Below the pieces are notes generated by a model. The model was not told the DNA's origin and searched no databases. It was given only the letters and a program-made list of their open reading frames with translations. From assembly GCA_900766575.1 (NCBI GenBank), contig CAAFVW010000074.1, positions 1 through 29,177 on the forward strand: 29,177 nt of DNA, read 5' to 3'. This DNA comes from Lachnospiraceae bacterium. GTDB lineage: Bacteria > Bacillota > Clostridia > Lachnospirales > Lachnospiraceae. Shown piece after piece: positions 15,187 to 23,166 of this stretch. Both the position numbers and the translations under genes were made by a program. Numbering within the stretch: the stretch's first letter is position 1; every line of letters begins with the position of its first letter.

Positions 15187-17160
15187 ATGCAGTCTTCCAA
15201 AATAGACCGGATCAAAGATCTGGTAGAACAACTGAATGCGGCTTCGGAGAGCTACTATGCCAGGGATCGGGAGATTATGAGCAACTATGAATACGATAAA
15301 CTCTATGATGAACTGGTGGAACTGGAAAAAGAGACGGGTGTTACGCTTGCGAACAGCCCTACGGTAAACGTAGGCTTCGAGGCGGTGGATGAGCTTCCCA
15401 AGGAGCGTCACGAGAGCCCGATGCTGTCTCTGGGCAAGACGAAAAGCCGGGAAGAGTTGAGGGACTGGCTGCAAGGCAATCCTGCAATTTTGAGCTGGAA
15501 ACTGGATGGACTGACAATCGTATTGACCTATCGTGAAGGAAAACTTGCAAAGGCGGTTACCCGTGGAAATGGTGAGATCGGTGAGGTTATTACGAATAAC
15601 GCCCGCACTTTTAAAAATCTTCCGTTGAATATTTCCTACACCGGAGAACTGATTTTAAGAGGGGAAGCGGTGATTACTTACAGCGACTTCGAGAAAATCA
15701 ACGGGGAGATTCCGGATGCAGAGGCCAAATACAAGAACCCCCGTAATCTTTGCAGCGGTTCCGTACGTCAGCTGAATAATGAAATCACAGCAAAACGTAA
15801 TGTCAGATTCTATGCGTTTACACTGGTAAAGGCAGATGGGGTGGATTTCCATGATTCCAAGGAAGCCCAGTTTGCTTTTTTACAGGAGCAGGGATTCGCT
15901 GTGGTGGAGCATGTGGCGGTGACGGAAGAGAACATTCTGTCGGCTATTGAAGATTTTGAACACAAGATCGAACATTATGATATCCCGTCCGACGGACTGG
16001 TACTTACTTATGAAAGTATCAGCTATGGACAGTCTCTGGGACGCACAGCGAAATTCCCCAGAGATTCCATTGCTTTCAAATGGGCAGACGAACTGCGTGA
16101 GACTACGTTAAAAGAAATCGAGTGGAGCGCCAGCCGTACTGGCCTGATCAATCCGGTAGCTATTTTCGAACCGGTGGAACTGGAAGGAACTACGGTCAGC
16201 CGTGCTTCCGTACACAATATCAGCATCATGCGCTCCTTACGGCTGGGAATCGGAGACCATATCACGGTCTATAAGGCAAATATGATCATTCCCCAGATCG
16301 CCGAGAATCTGACTGGCAGTGATAATGTGGAAATTCCTAAGGTATGCCCTGTGTGCGGACAGCCTACCGAGATCCGTCAGATGAATGAGGTACAGTCCTT
16401 ATATTGCACCAATGAAAAATGTCCCGCCAAGGAGATCAAGTCCTACACGTTATTTGTCAGCAGAGACGCGCTGAACATCGATGGTCTCTCCGAGGCAACC
16501 CTGGAGAAACTGATCGATCAGGGATTTATCCATGAATATGCGGATCTGTTCCGGCTGGACCGTTATAAAGAAGTCATTACCGGAATGGAAGGCTTCGGAG
16601 AAAAGTCGTATCAGAATATGATGGACAGTATCGAGGCGGCACGCCATACCACGCTGCCGCGCCTGATCTACGGACTGGGAATTGCGGGAATCGGTGTGGC
16701 CAATGCGAAGATGCTCTGCCGGTATTTTGACTATGATCTGGAACGGATGCAGACTGCGGATACGGAGACTCTTGGTGCAATCCCCGGTGTGGGAGAGGTG
16801 CTGGCGTCAGCCTTTGCAGATTATATGCAGGATGCGGACAACCTGGAGAAACTGACGCATCTGAAGGAGATTCTGAGCATAGAAGTTCCCAAGGTGGATG
16901 AGAGCACCCAGACATTAACCGGCCTTAACTTTGTCGTGACGGGAAGCTTGAACCATTATGCCAGTCGGAATGACCTGAAGGAAGTCATTGAGGAGAGAGG
17001 CGGTAAGGTGACGGGAAGCGTTACCGGCAAGACCACCTGCCTGATCAATAACGATATTACCTCGACCTCTTCCAAAAATAAAAAAGCCAAAGAATTACAG
17101 GTCCCTATCCTGACAGAAGAGGAGTTCCTGAATTCTTATCATATTCCATACGAGGAATAA
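15187..17160 (+). CDS. ligA: NAD+-dependent DNA ligase
   Basis: Seals nicks in DNA with NAD+ as cofactor; essential in most bacteria. At 657 aa the protein is full length. Order of domains: Ia domain (1-65), adenylation domain with Lys105 in SWKLDG as the AMP-accepting lysine, OB fold (about 305-380), a zinc finger with Cys387, Cys390, Cys407 and Cys412, helix-hairpin-helix repeats (about 420-570, with GLGIAGIGVANAK and AIPGVGEVLA) and a C-terminal BRCT domain (about 580-655, LTGLNFVVTGSLNHYASRNDL). It is flanked closely by rluF (23 bp) and metA (26 bp), suggesting one transcript. Confidence 0.97.
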   Translation: MQSSKIDRIKDLVEQLNAASESYYARDREIMSNYEYDKLYDELVELEKETGVTLANSPTVNVGFEAVDELPKERHESPMLSLGKTKSREELRDWLQGNPAILSWKLDGLTIVLTYREGKLAKAVTRGNGEIGEVITNNARTFKNLPLNISYTGELILRGEAVITYSDFEKINGEIPDAEAKYKNPRNLCSGSVRQLNNEITAKRNVRFYAFTLVKADGVDFHDSKEAQFAFLQEQGFAVVEHVAVTEENILSAIEDFEHKIEHYDIPSDGLVLTYESISYGQSLGRTAKFPRDSIAFKWADELRETTLKEIEWSASRTGLINPVAIFEPVELEGTTVSRASVHNISIMRSLRLGIGDHITVYKANMIIPQIAENLTGSDNVEIPKVCPVCGQPTEIRQMNEVQSLYCTNEKCPAKEIKSYTLFVSRDALNIDGLSEATLEKLIDQGFIHEYADLFRLDRYKEVITGMEGFGEKSYQNMMDSIEAARHTTLPRLIYGLGIAGIGVANAKMLCRYFDYDLERMQTADTETLGAIPGVGEVLASAFADYMQDADNLEKLTHLKEILSIEVPKVDESTQTLTGLNFVVTGSLNHYASRNDLKEVIEERGGKVTGSVTGKTTCLINNDITSTSSKNKKAKELQVPILTEEEFLNSYHIPYEE

Positions 17161-17186
17161 CATAGAAAGACCCGGAGGAAAATAAA

Positions 17187-18104
17187 ATGCCTATCAAAAC
17201 ACAAAATGATCTGCCTGCCAAAGAAATACTGGAGAACGAAAATATATTCGTCATGGATGAATTCCGTGCACTGCATCAGGATATGCGTCCGCTGCAGGTG
17301 CTGATCCTGAATAATATGCCGGTAAAGCAGGATACAGAGCTACAGCTGCTGCGTGCATTGTCCAATACACCGCTGCAGGTGGATGTTACTTTTATGAATA
17401 CCAAGACGCATGTATCGTTAAATACCCCGGCCAGTCATCTGAATAAATTCTACACGACCTTTGATGAGATCAAGGATCGCAAATTTGATGGTCTGATCGT
17501 CACCGGGGCACCGGTGGAGGACATTACGTTCGAGGAAGTGGATTACTGGGAGGAGACCTGCCAGATCCTGGACTGGGCGGAGACGCATGTGACCTCCACT
17601 TTACATATCTGTTGGGCGGCACAGGCGGGATTTTATCATTATTATGGCATCAATAAGAGACAACTGCCCCAGAAGCTGTTCGGTGTCTATGAACATAAGG
17701 TGTCCAACCGGAAAGTACCCTTGGTCCGCGGCTTTGACGATATTTTTCTGGCACCTCACAGCAGACACACGGAGACTCCTTCCGAAGCGATACATGCCTG
17801 CAGGGATCTGACGATTCTGGCGGAGTCGGAGAAGGCCGGAGTATTCCTTGCAATCGCACAGGAGGGAAAGAAAATCTTCGTGGCGGGACATCCCGAATAT
17901 GACCGTTACACATTGAACAATGAATATCACAGAGATCTGGACAAGGGACTGCCGATCCAGATTCCCTATAATTATTATCCGGATGACGATCCACAGCAGA
18001 GACCTCTGTTACAGTGGCGGTCCCATTGCAATAATCTCTACAGCAACTGGCTGAATTACTATGTATATCAGGCAACCCCTTACGATCTTGCACAGATTCA
18101 ATAG
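17187..18104 (+). CDS. metA: Homoserine O-acetyltransferase (MetA type)
   Basis: First committed step of methionine synthesis: acylation of L-homoserine. The 305-aa MetA/HTS-family protein has the nucleophile Cys142 (LHICWAAQAG), His235 and Glu237 (AGHPEYDR). Residue 111 is Glu (TGAPVEDITFEEVDYW). In this family Glu111 marks acetyl-CoA users and Gly111 succinyl-CoA users, so the product is predicted to be O-acetylhomoserine, as in Bacillus-type MetA. The start has CCCGGAGGAAAATAAA upstream. I see no SAM riboswitch or T-box in the 26 bp before it; control must come from a promoter further upstream or from a trans factor. Confidence 0.95.
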   Translation: MPIKTQNDLPAKEILENENIFVMDEFRALHQDMRPLQVLILNNMPVKQDTELQLLRALSNTPLQVDVTFMNTKTHVSLNTPASHLNKFYTTFDEIKDRKFDGLIVTGAPVEDITFEEVDYWEETCQILDWAETHVTSTLHICWAAQAGFYHYYGINKRQLPQKLFGVYEHKVSNRKVPLVRGFDDIFLAPHSRHTETPSEAIHACRDLTILAESEKAGVFLAIAQEGKKIFVAGHPEYDRYTLNNEYHRDLDKGLPIQIPYNYYPDDDPQQRPLLQWRSHCNNLYSNWLNYYVYQATPYDLAQIQ

Positions 18105-18142
18105 GCCGGAAACAGGAAGGGAAAACAGAAAGGAAGCGCAGG

Positions 18143-19039
18143 ATGAATCAGACACTGACGAGAAAACAATTCGATATTTTAGCCATACTGGCGGAAGAAA
18201 AAAGCGCTTTCTCCCAGAGACAGCTGGGAGAGAAGAGCGGACATTCCCTGGGAACCGTAAACCGCATCATGCAGGAACTGACCGAGTTACAGTATGTGGC
18301 AGACGGAGAGATCACGAACGCGGGAATCTCCGCGCTGGAGCCTTACCGCGCCAAACGTGCCATCTTCATTGCCGCCGGCTTCGGCAGCAGACTGGTACCC
18401 ATTACCTTCAATACGCCGAAGCCTCTGGTGCGGGTACACGGACAGCGTATCATTGACGGTCTGATCGACGCCTGCCTGGAAGCCGGCATCAATGAAATCT
18501 ACATTGTCCGGGGGTATCTGGCAGAGCAGTTCGACCAGCTTCTGTACAAATATCCCATGGTCAAATTCCTGGAGAATCCGGTTTATAATGAGGCGAACAA
18601 CATTTCCTCCGCCATGGTGGCCAGATATATGCTTTCCAATGCCTATGTCTTCGAGGCGGATCTTTTGATCTCCAATCCGAAGATCATCACCAAGTACCAT
18701 TACACTTCGGATTTCCTGGCAATCAAAAAGGACAGAACGGATGACTGGTGTTTTATGGTCAAGGACGGTGTCATCGCAGAAGAGAAGGTGGGCGGTCTGG
18801 ACTGCTGGCAGATGGTAGGAATCTCTTATTGGAACGAGGAGGACGGACACAAACTGTCGGACGATATTAAGATGACCTATGAACAGCCCGGCGGTAAGGA
18901 ACGCTATTGGGAGCAGGTGCCTCTGGTATTCTGCAAGAAGCATTATAAAGTAGAAGTGCGGGAATGTCAGGAGGATGACATCATCGAGATCGATACTTTC
19001 CGGGAACTGAAGGCTATCGACAAGACCTATGATGTTTAA
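18143..19039 (+). CDS. pntC: CTP:2-aminoethylphosphonate cytidylyltransferase-like (PntC) with N-terminal HTH
   Basis: Protein of 298 aa. Residues 1-68 form a winged helix-turn-helix (RKQFDILAILAEEK, then SQRQLGEKSGHSLGTVNRIMQELTE). Residues 72-298 are a LicC-type nucleotidyltransferase: AAGFGSRL (77-84) and PKPL (92-95) for nucleotide binding, NPVYNEANNISSAM (145-158), Asp173 in FEADLLISNP as metal ligand, and an IIEIDTFREL end. LicC relatives make CDP-choline; here the three neighbours make 2-aminoethylphosphonate, so CMP-AEP formation (PntC role) is the best prediction. The HTH could regulate the operon or be a fused structural domain. Ribosome binding site AGGAAGC is about eight bases upstream. 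The step that uses CMP-AEP is not encoded nearby. Confidence 0.78.
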   Translation: MNQTLTRKQFDILAILAEEKSAFSQRQLGEKSGHSLGTVNRIMQELTELQYVADGEITNAGISALEPYRAKRAIFIAAGFGSRLVPITFNTPKPLVRVHGQRIIDGLIDACLEAGINEIYIVRGYLAEQFDQLLYKYPMVKFLENPVYNEANNISSAMVARYMLSNAYVFEADLLISNPKIITKYHYTSDFLAIKKDRTDDWCFMVKDGVIAEEKVGGLDCWQMVGISYWNEEDGHKLSDDIKMTYEQPGGKERYWEQVPLVFCKKHYKVEVRECQEDDIIEIDTFRELKAIDKTYDV

Positions 19040-19049
19040 AAAATAAGTA

Positions 19050-19078
19050 TTGCCATTTTGCACGAATGGTATTATGAT
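19050..19078 (+). promoter_or_regulatory. Sigma-A-type promoter upstream of the phosphonate genes
   Basis: TTGCCA (19050-19055), 17-bp spacer, TATGAT (19073-19078). The predicted start near 19085 is only about ten bases before a 14-bp perfect hairpin (19094-19128), so the hairpin would lie at the very 5' end of the transcript. Confidence 0.6.
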
Positions 19079-19093
19079 ATGTTCATATTTAAC

Positions 19094-19128
19094 ACAAAGT
19101 GTCTGCGAATGGAACGCAGACACTTTGT
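19094..19128 (+). terminator. Perfect 14-bp hairpin: terminator of the pntC transcript or 5' leader hairpin
   Basis: ACAAAGTGTCTGCG (19094-19107) pairs perfectly with CGCAGACACTTTGT (19115-19128) around a seven-base loop. The following bases are AU-rich (ATATTTATT) but do not form a clean T run. Its place 55 bp after the pntC stop suits a terminator; its place just after a good promoter suits a leader or attenuator for the next gene. Confidence 0.6.
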
Positions 19129-19232
19129 ATATTTATTCTAGCCGAAAACCTATGGAAACCGTTCAAATAATTCAAACATATCCTATATAAATGAACGATT
19201 GAAAAAACGTGAACAAAAGGAGGAATCCCATA

Positions 19233-20384
19233 ATGGAACAACTGCTGCAAACACCGGTCAAAAGAAATATTCTGTTGAATCCCGGACCGTCTACCACGAC
19301 TGATACCGTAAAATATGCACAGGTCGTACCGGATATCTGCCCCAGAGAGAAAGAATTCGGCGGATTGATGAAAGGTCTCAGAGAAGACCTTGTAAAAATC
19401 GTGCATGGAGACTTGGAAAAGTATACAAGTGTCCTGTTTTGCGGTTCCGGCACCATAAATATCGATGCCTGCATCAGTTCCCTGCTCCCTGCAGGCGGCA
19501 AGGTGCTGGTAGTGGACAATGGAGCCTACAGCACCAGGGCTGTGGAAGTATGCCAGTATTACGGGTTGCCTTATATTGACCTGAAATTCCCGGTGGATGA
19601 ACTGCCCGACCTGGAAAAAGTGGAGCAGACACTGAAAGAGAATCCGGACATTGCGCTGGTACATACGACACATAACGAGACCGGCACCGGAATCCTGAAT
19701 CCTATTCGCGAGATCGGCGCGCTGGCCCATAAATATCATGCCACCTTTACTGTGGATACCACTTCCACCTATGCCATGCGTCCCATAAATATCGAAGAAG
19801 ACAACATCGACTTCTGCATGGCTTCTGCCCAGAAGGGGCTGATGGCCATGACGGGACTTTCCTTTGTGGTAGGCAGCCGGGCGGTTCTGGAGGCATCAAA
19901 GGACTATCCGAAGCGCTCCTATTACTGCAACCTGTATCAGCAGTATGATTTCTTCCAGAGAACCGGAGAGATGCATTTTACCCCACCGGTACAGACCATC
20001 TATGCAACGATTCAGGCCTTGAAGGAATATTGGGCAGAGGGAGAAGAAGCCAAGTGGGCGAGACATACGAGAGTGTTTGAAGCGATTCACGAAGGACTGG
20101 ATGCGCTGGGATTCAAAGATGTGATCCGCAGAGAATGGCAGTCGGGACTGGTAGTATCCGTGAGGTATCCCGATGATCCGAACTGGGATTTTGAGAAGGT
20201 GCATGATTACTGTTATGAGCGGGGATTTACCATTTATCCCGGCAAGATTTCCACCACCAATACGTTCCGACTGTGTGCGCTGGGAGCCATTGACCGGCCG
20301 GATATTGAAGCCTTTTTCAAGGTGTTCAGGGAAGCACTCACGGTGAACGGAATCCAGATTCCTGCCAGATATGAGGAGAAATAG
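19233..20384 (+). CDS. phnW: 2-aminoethylphosphonate:pyruvate transaminase
   Basis: PLP-dependent class V aminotransferase of 383 aa interconverting phosphonoacetaldehyde plus alanine with 2-aminoethylphosphonate plus pyruvate. In this setting it should run towards AEP, because PEP mutase and phosphonopyruvate decarboxylase follow it and no phosphonatase is present. Landmarks: LLNPGPSTTT (14-23), the PLP-contacting Asp175 (FTVDTTSTYAM) and the Schiff-base Lys201 (MASAQKGLMAMTGLSF). The ATG at 19233 has AAGGAGG nine bases upstream; an in-frame GTG at 19209 is less likely. The stop codon is 4 bp before the start of the PEP mutase gene, pointing to coupled translation. Confidence 0.92.
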   Translation: MEQLLQTPVKRNILLNPGPSTTTDTVKYAQVVPDICPREKEFGGLMKGLREDLVKIVHGDLEKYTSVLFCGSGTINIDACISSLLPAGGKVLVVDNGAYSTRAVEVCQYYGLPYIDLKFPVDELPDLEKVEQTLKENPDIALVHTTHNETGTGILNPIREIGALAHKYHATFTVDTTSTYAMRPINIEEDNIDFCMASAQKGLMAMTGLSFVVGSRAVLEASKDYPKRSYYCNLYQQYDFFQRTGEMHFTPPVQTIYATIQALKEYWAEGEEAKWARHTRVFEAIHEGLDALGFKDVIRREWQSGLVVSVRYPDDPNWDFEKVHDYCYERGFTIYPGKISTTNTFRLCALGAIDRPDIEAFFKVFREALTVNGIQIPARYEEK

Positions 20385-20388
20385 TGCG

Positions 20389-21684
20389 ATGAAGAGAGTA
20401 TATACCTGTTTCTGCACGGATGTCATTCATGAGGGACACCGTAATATTATAAAAGAAGCCAGAAAATACGGGGAACTGACCATAGGTGTCTTAAGCGACG
20501 AGGCCATGATCCGTTTTAACCGTTTTCCCACCCTCAGCTTTGAGGAGCGCATGCAGCTGGTCAGGGAGATTCCCGAAGTCAGCAATGTGGTGGCTCAGGA
20601 TGACATCATGTATGACAAGGTCATTGAGGAACTGCATCCTGACTATGTGATCCACGGGGATAACTGGATGGATGGCCCCCTGAAAGCAATCCGGGACAAC
20701 GTGGAGAAGTTGCTGTCCGCTTACGGCGGGGAGATTGTGGATGTACCCTATACCTATAATGAAGAGGTTAAAAGGATCGATACAAAAATAAAGGAAAAAC
20801 TGGCGATGCCGGAATACCGCAGAAAACGGTTAAGACAGCTCATTGAGATCCGTCCCATTGTCAAGGCGCTGGAAGTACACAGCGGACTGACCGGTCTGAT
20901 CGCAGAGAAGACCATTGTGGAGCATGACGGCGAATTGGATCAGTTCGATGCCATGTGGATCAGTTCCCTGTGCGATTCCACGGCCAAGGGCAAACCGGAT
21001 ATTGAACTGGTGGATATGACCTCCCGGTTCCGTACCATCGATGATGTGACGGAAGTGACTACCAAGCCCATTATTTTCGACGGAGATACCGGCGGACTGA
21101 CGGAACATTTTGTCTACACCGTGCGGACACTGGAAAAAATGGGAGTTTCCGCCATTATCATCGAGGACAAGACCGGCCTTAAGAAAAATTCCCTTTTCGG
21201 AAACGAGGTGGCGCAGACCCAGGACAGCATCGAGAATTTCAGCGCCAAGATCGCTGCCGGGAAAAAGGCACAGCTGACAGATGATTTCATGATCATTGCC
21301 AGAATCGAAAGCCTGATTTTAGAGCGGGGCATGGAGGATGCGCTGGAGCGTGCCAGAGCCTTCGTGGCAGCTGGAGCAGATGGTATTATGATCCACAGCC
21401 GTAAAAAGTCACCGGATGAGATTCTGGAATTCTGTGATAAATTCCGCGCGGAAGATCCGAAGACTCCCATCGTTGTTGTACCGTCTTCTTTCAACAGCAT
21501 TACAGAGAGTGAACTGGCCGCCCATGGTGTTAATATTGTCATTTATGCGAACCAGCTGACCCGCAGTGCATTCCCTGCCATGCAGCAGACGGCCGAAGAT
21601 ATCCTGAGATATCACAGAGCACAGGAAGTAGACAGCAGACTGATGCCCATCAAGGATATTATTACCCTGATCGACGAGATATAA
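20389..21684 (+). CDS. pepM: Phosphoenolpyruvate mutase with N-terminal nucleotidyltransferase-like domain
   Basis: Protein of 431 aa catalysing PEP to phosphonopyruvate, the C-P bond-forming step of phosphonate synthesis. The C-terminal half (about 150-430) carries the PEP mutase signature EDKTGLKKNS (259-268, EDK-x5-NS) and DGDTGG (231-236) in the isocitrate-lyase superfamily barrel. The N-terminal half (1-135) resembles TagD/GCT-type cytidylyltransferases: HEGH (14-17) in CFCTDVIHEGH and HGDNW (89-93) in the place of TagD's GDDW. The RTxGISTT motif that should follow is missing (PYTYNEEVKRIDT instead), so this domain may be catalytically weak or changed. GAGGAG precedes the ATG; the frame also contains an earlier ATG at 20371 that would overlap the previous gene. 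Confidence 0.93.
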   Translation: MKRVYTCFCTDVIHEGHRNIIKEARKYGELTIGVLSDEAMIRFNRFPTLSFEERMQLVREIPEVSNVVAQDDIMYDKVIEELHPDYVIHGDNWMDGPLKAIRDNVEKLLSAYGGEIVDVPYTYNEEVKRIDTKIKEKLAMPEYRRKRLRQLIEIRPIVKALEVHSGLTGLIAEKTIVEHDGELDQFDAMWISSLCDSTAKGKPDIELVDMTSRFRTIDDVTEVTTKPIIFDGDTGGLTEHFVYTVRTLEKMGVSAIIIEDKTGLKKNSLFGNEVAQTQDSIENFSAKIAAGKKAQLTDDFMIIARIESLILERGMEDALERARAFVAAGADGIMIHSRKKSPDEILEFCDKFRAEDPKTPIVVVPSSFNSITESELAAHGVNIVIYANQLTRSAFPAMQQTAEDILRYHRAQEVDSRLMPIKDIITLIDEI

Positions 21685-21866
21685 CTGCCAGTGGCATAAA
21701 CGGTACAGGCACGACGTGCTTGCACGGGAGTGACAGTATCGTTTCATGCCACGCCCCACTATTCGCATAAAAGCGGGGCGCAAGCACCGCGATATGCGAA
21801 TAGCGGGTAAGGATTGCGGGAGCGCGAAGCGCGGAGCAATCCGTAAGGCAGTTATATAACTGCCAG
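21679..21866 (+). repeat. Multi-stem palindromic element bounded by 13-bp direct repeats
   Basis: ATATAACTGCCAG occurs at 21679-21691, overlapping the pepM stop, and again at 21854-21866. Between them are three stems: GTGGCAT/ATGCCAC continued by AAACG/CGTTT with one bulge (21691-21702 with 21740-21752); CTATTCGCAT/ATGCGAATAG (21759-21768 with 21794-21803); and GGATTGC/GCAATCC (21811-21817 with 21836-21842) with an inner GC-rich palindrome. The ends also form an 11-bp inverted repeat (21679-21689 with 21847-21857), closing a clover-like RNA. Removing one repeat plus 162 bases of interior would leave a normal short operon gap. It looks like a non-autonomous inserted repeat (MITE- or REP-like). 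Confidence 0.7.
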
Positions 21867-21878
21867 AAAGGAACAATC

Positions 21879-23003
21879 ATGAAAGTAGAATCATTTGCGA
21901 AAATTTTAAACGCCGACTTTTATACCGGCGTGCCGGATTCCCAGCTGAAGGCCCTCTGCAATTACCTGATACATACTTACGGTATCGATCCGGCCCATCA
22001 TGTCATTGCAGCCAATGAGGGAAACTGTACCGCGCTGGCGGCAGGCTACCACCTGGCTACCGGAAAAATTCCGGTAGTATATATGCAGAACAGCGGTGAA
22101 GGAAACATCATCAATCCTGTGGCATCTTTATTAAACGATAAAGTGTATGCCATTCCCATGATTTTTGTCATTGGCTGGCGCGGAGAGCCGGGAATCCATG
22201 ACGAACCGCAGCATATCTATCAGGGGGAAGTAACGCTGAAATTACTGGAAGATATGGGAATCCGCTATTTTGTCATCGGAAAGGATACCTCAGAGGAAGA
22301 GGTTGCACAGACAATGCAGGATTTCGGAAAAGATCTGGCACAAGGCGAGGACGTGGCATTTGTCATCCGTAAAGGGGCATTGACCTATGACGAAAAGGTA
22401 GAGTATCACAATGACAATCCCATGCTTCGCGAAGAAATCATTCGCCATATCGTGCAGGTCTCCGGAGAAGACCCCATCGTAAGCACCACAGGAAAAGCAA
22501 GCAGAGAACTATTTGAAATCCGGGAGCAGAACGGACAGAGCCACAAATATGATTTCCTCACGGTAGGCTCCATGGGACACAGCAGCAGTATTGCTCTGGG
22601 TGTAGCGGTACAGAAGCCTGGAACGAAGGTGTGGTGCGTGGACGGTGACGGAGCAGCATTGATGCATATGGGAGCTATGGCAGTGCTGGGAACTACAGCT
22701 CCGGATAACCTGGTACATATCGTCATCAATAACGGTGCCCATGAGACTGTGGGAGGTATGCCTACCGTGGCATCCGGTCTGGATCTGACTGCAATCGCAA
22801 AAGCCTGCGGCTATCCCCATGCCGTATCAGCTGCCACCTACGAGGAGCTGGACAGAGAACTGACGGCAGCAAAGGAAAGAAAAGCACTGACCTTTATCGA
22901 AGTAAAATGTGGAATCGGTGCCAGAGAAGACCTGGGCAGACCTACCACAACAGCACGGGAGAACAAACAGAACTTTATGGAATATCTGAAACAGCTGATG
23001 TGA
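21879..23003 (+). CDS. aepY: Phosphonopyruvate decarboxylase
   Basis: Thiamine-diphosphate enzyme of 374 aa turning phosphonopyruvate into phosphonoacetaldehyde and CO2; this irreversible step pulls the unfavourable PEP mutase reaction forward. The N-terminal Pyr domain starts with FYTGVPDSQLKALCNYL and has the cofactor-activating Glu47 (AANEGNCTALAAGY). The C-terminal PP domain has the ThDP/Mg2+ motif GDGAA (256-260) running to NNGAHETVGGMPT (284-296). Length and motifs are typical of Ppd. GAAAGGAACAATC precedes the ATG. It is the last gene of the phosphonate cluster, ending before a strong hairpin terminator. Confidence 0.94.
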   Translation: MKVESFAKILNADFYTGVPDSQLKALCNYLIHTYGIDPAHHVIAANEGNCTALAAGYHLATGKIPVVYMQNSGEGNIINPVASLLNDKVYAIPMIFVIGWRGEPGIHDEPQHIYQGEVTLKLLEDMGIRYFVIGKDTSEEEVAQTMQDFGKDLAQGEDVAFVIRKGALTYDEKVEYHNDNPMLREEIIRHIVQVSGEDPIVSTTGKASRELFEIREQNGQSHKYDFLTVGSMGHSSSIALGVAVQKPGTKVWCVDGDGAALMHMGAMAVLGTTAPDNLVHIVINNGAHETVGGMPTVASGLDLTAIAKACGYPHAVSAATYEELDRELTAAKERKALTFIEVKCGIGAREDLGRPTTTARENKQNFMEYLKQLM

Positions 23004-23090
23004 ATCTAATTTTTCAGCAAAATAAAGTAGTGTATCGTGCAGTTTCAGCCAAATTATTTTCAACAAATTAATAAATATATATCTATATAA

Positions 23091-23133
23091 AAAGCTGCTT
23101 GTATGGTATGATACATACCATACAGGCAGTTTT
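23091..23133 (+). terminator. Terminator after the phosphonate operon
   Basis: CTGCTTGTATGGTATG (23095-23110) pairs with CATACCATACAGGCAG (23114-23129) over 16 pairs with one G-U and a three-base loop; AAA on the left and TTTT on the right (23130-23133) make it usable in both directions. It lies only 34 bp before the flotillin gene, whose own promoter I could not place with certainty in the AT-rich stretch 23040-23090. Confidence 0.75.
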
Positions 23134-23166
23134 CATATTATACAAAAGAAAGATGAGGGAGTACGT

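Noticed and set aside
17161..17186. SAM riboswitch or T-box controlling metA
   Set aside because: Only 26 bp separate ligA and metA, too short for either element.
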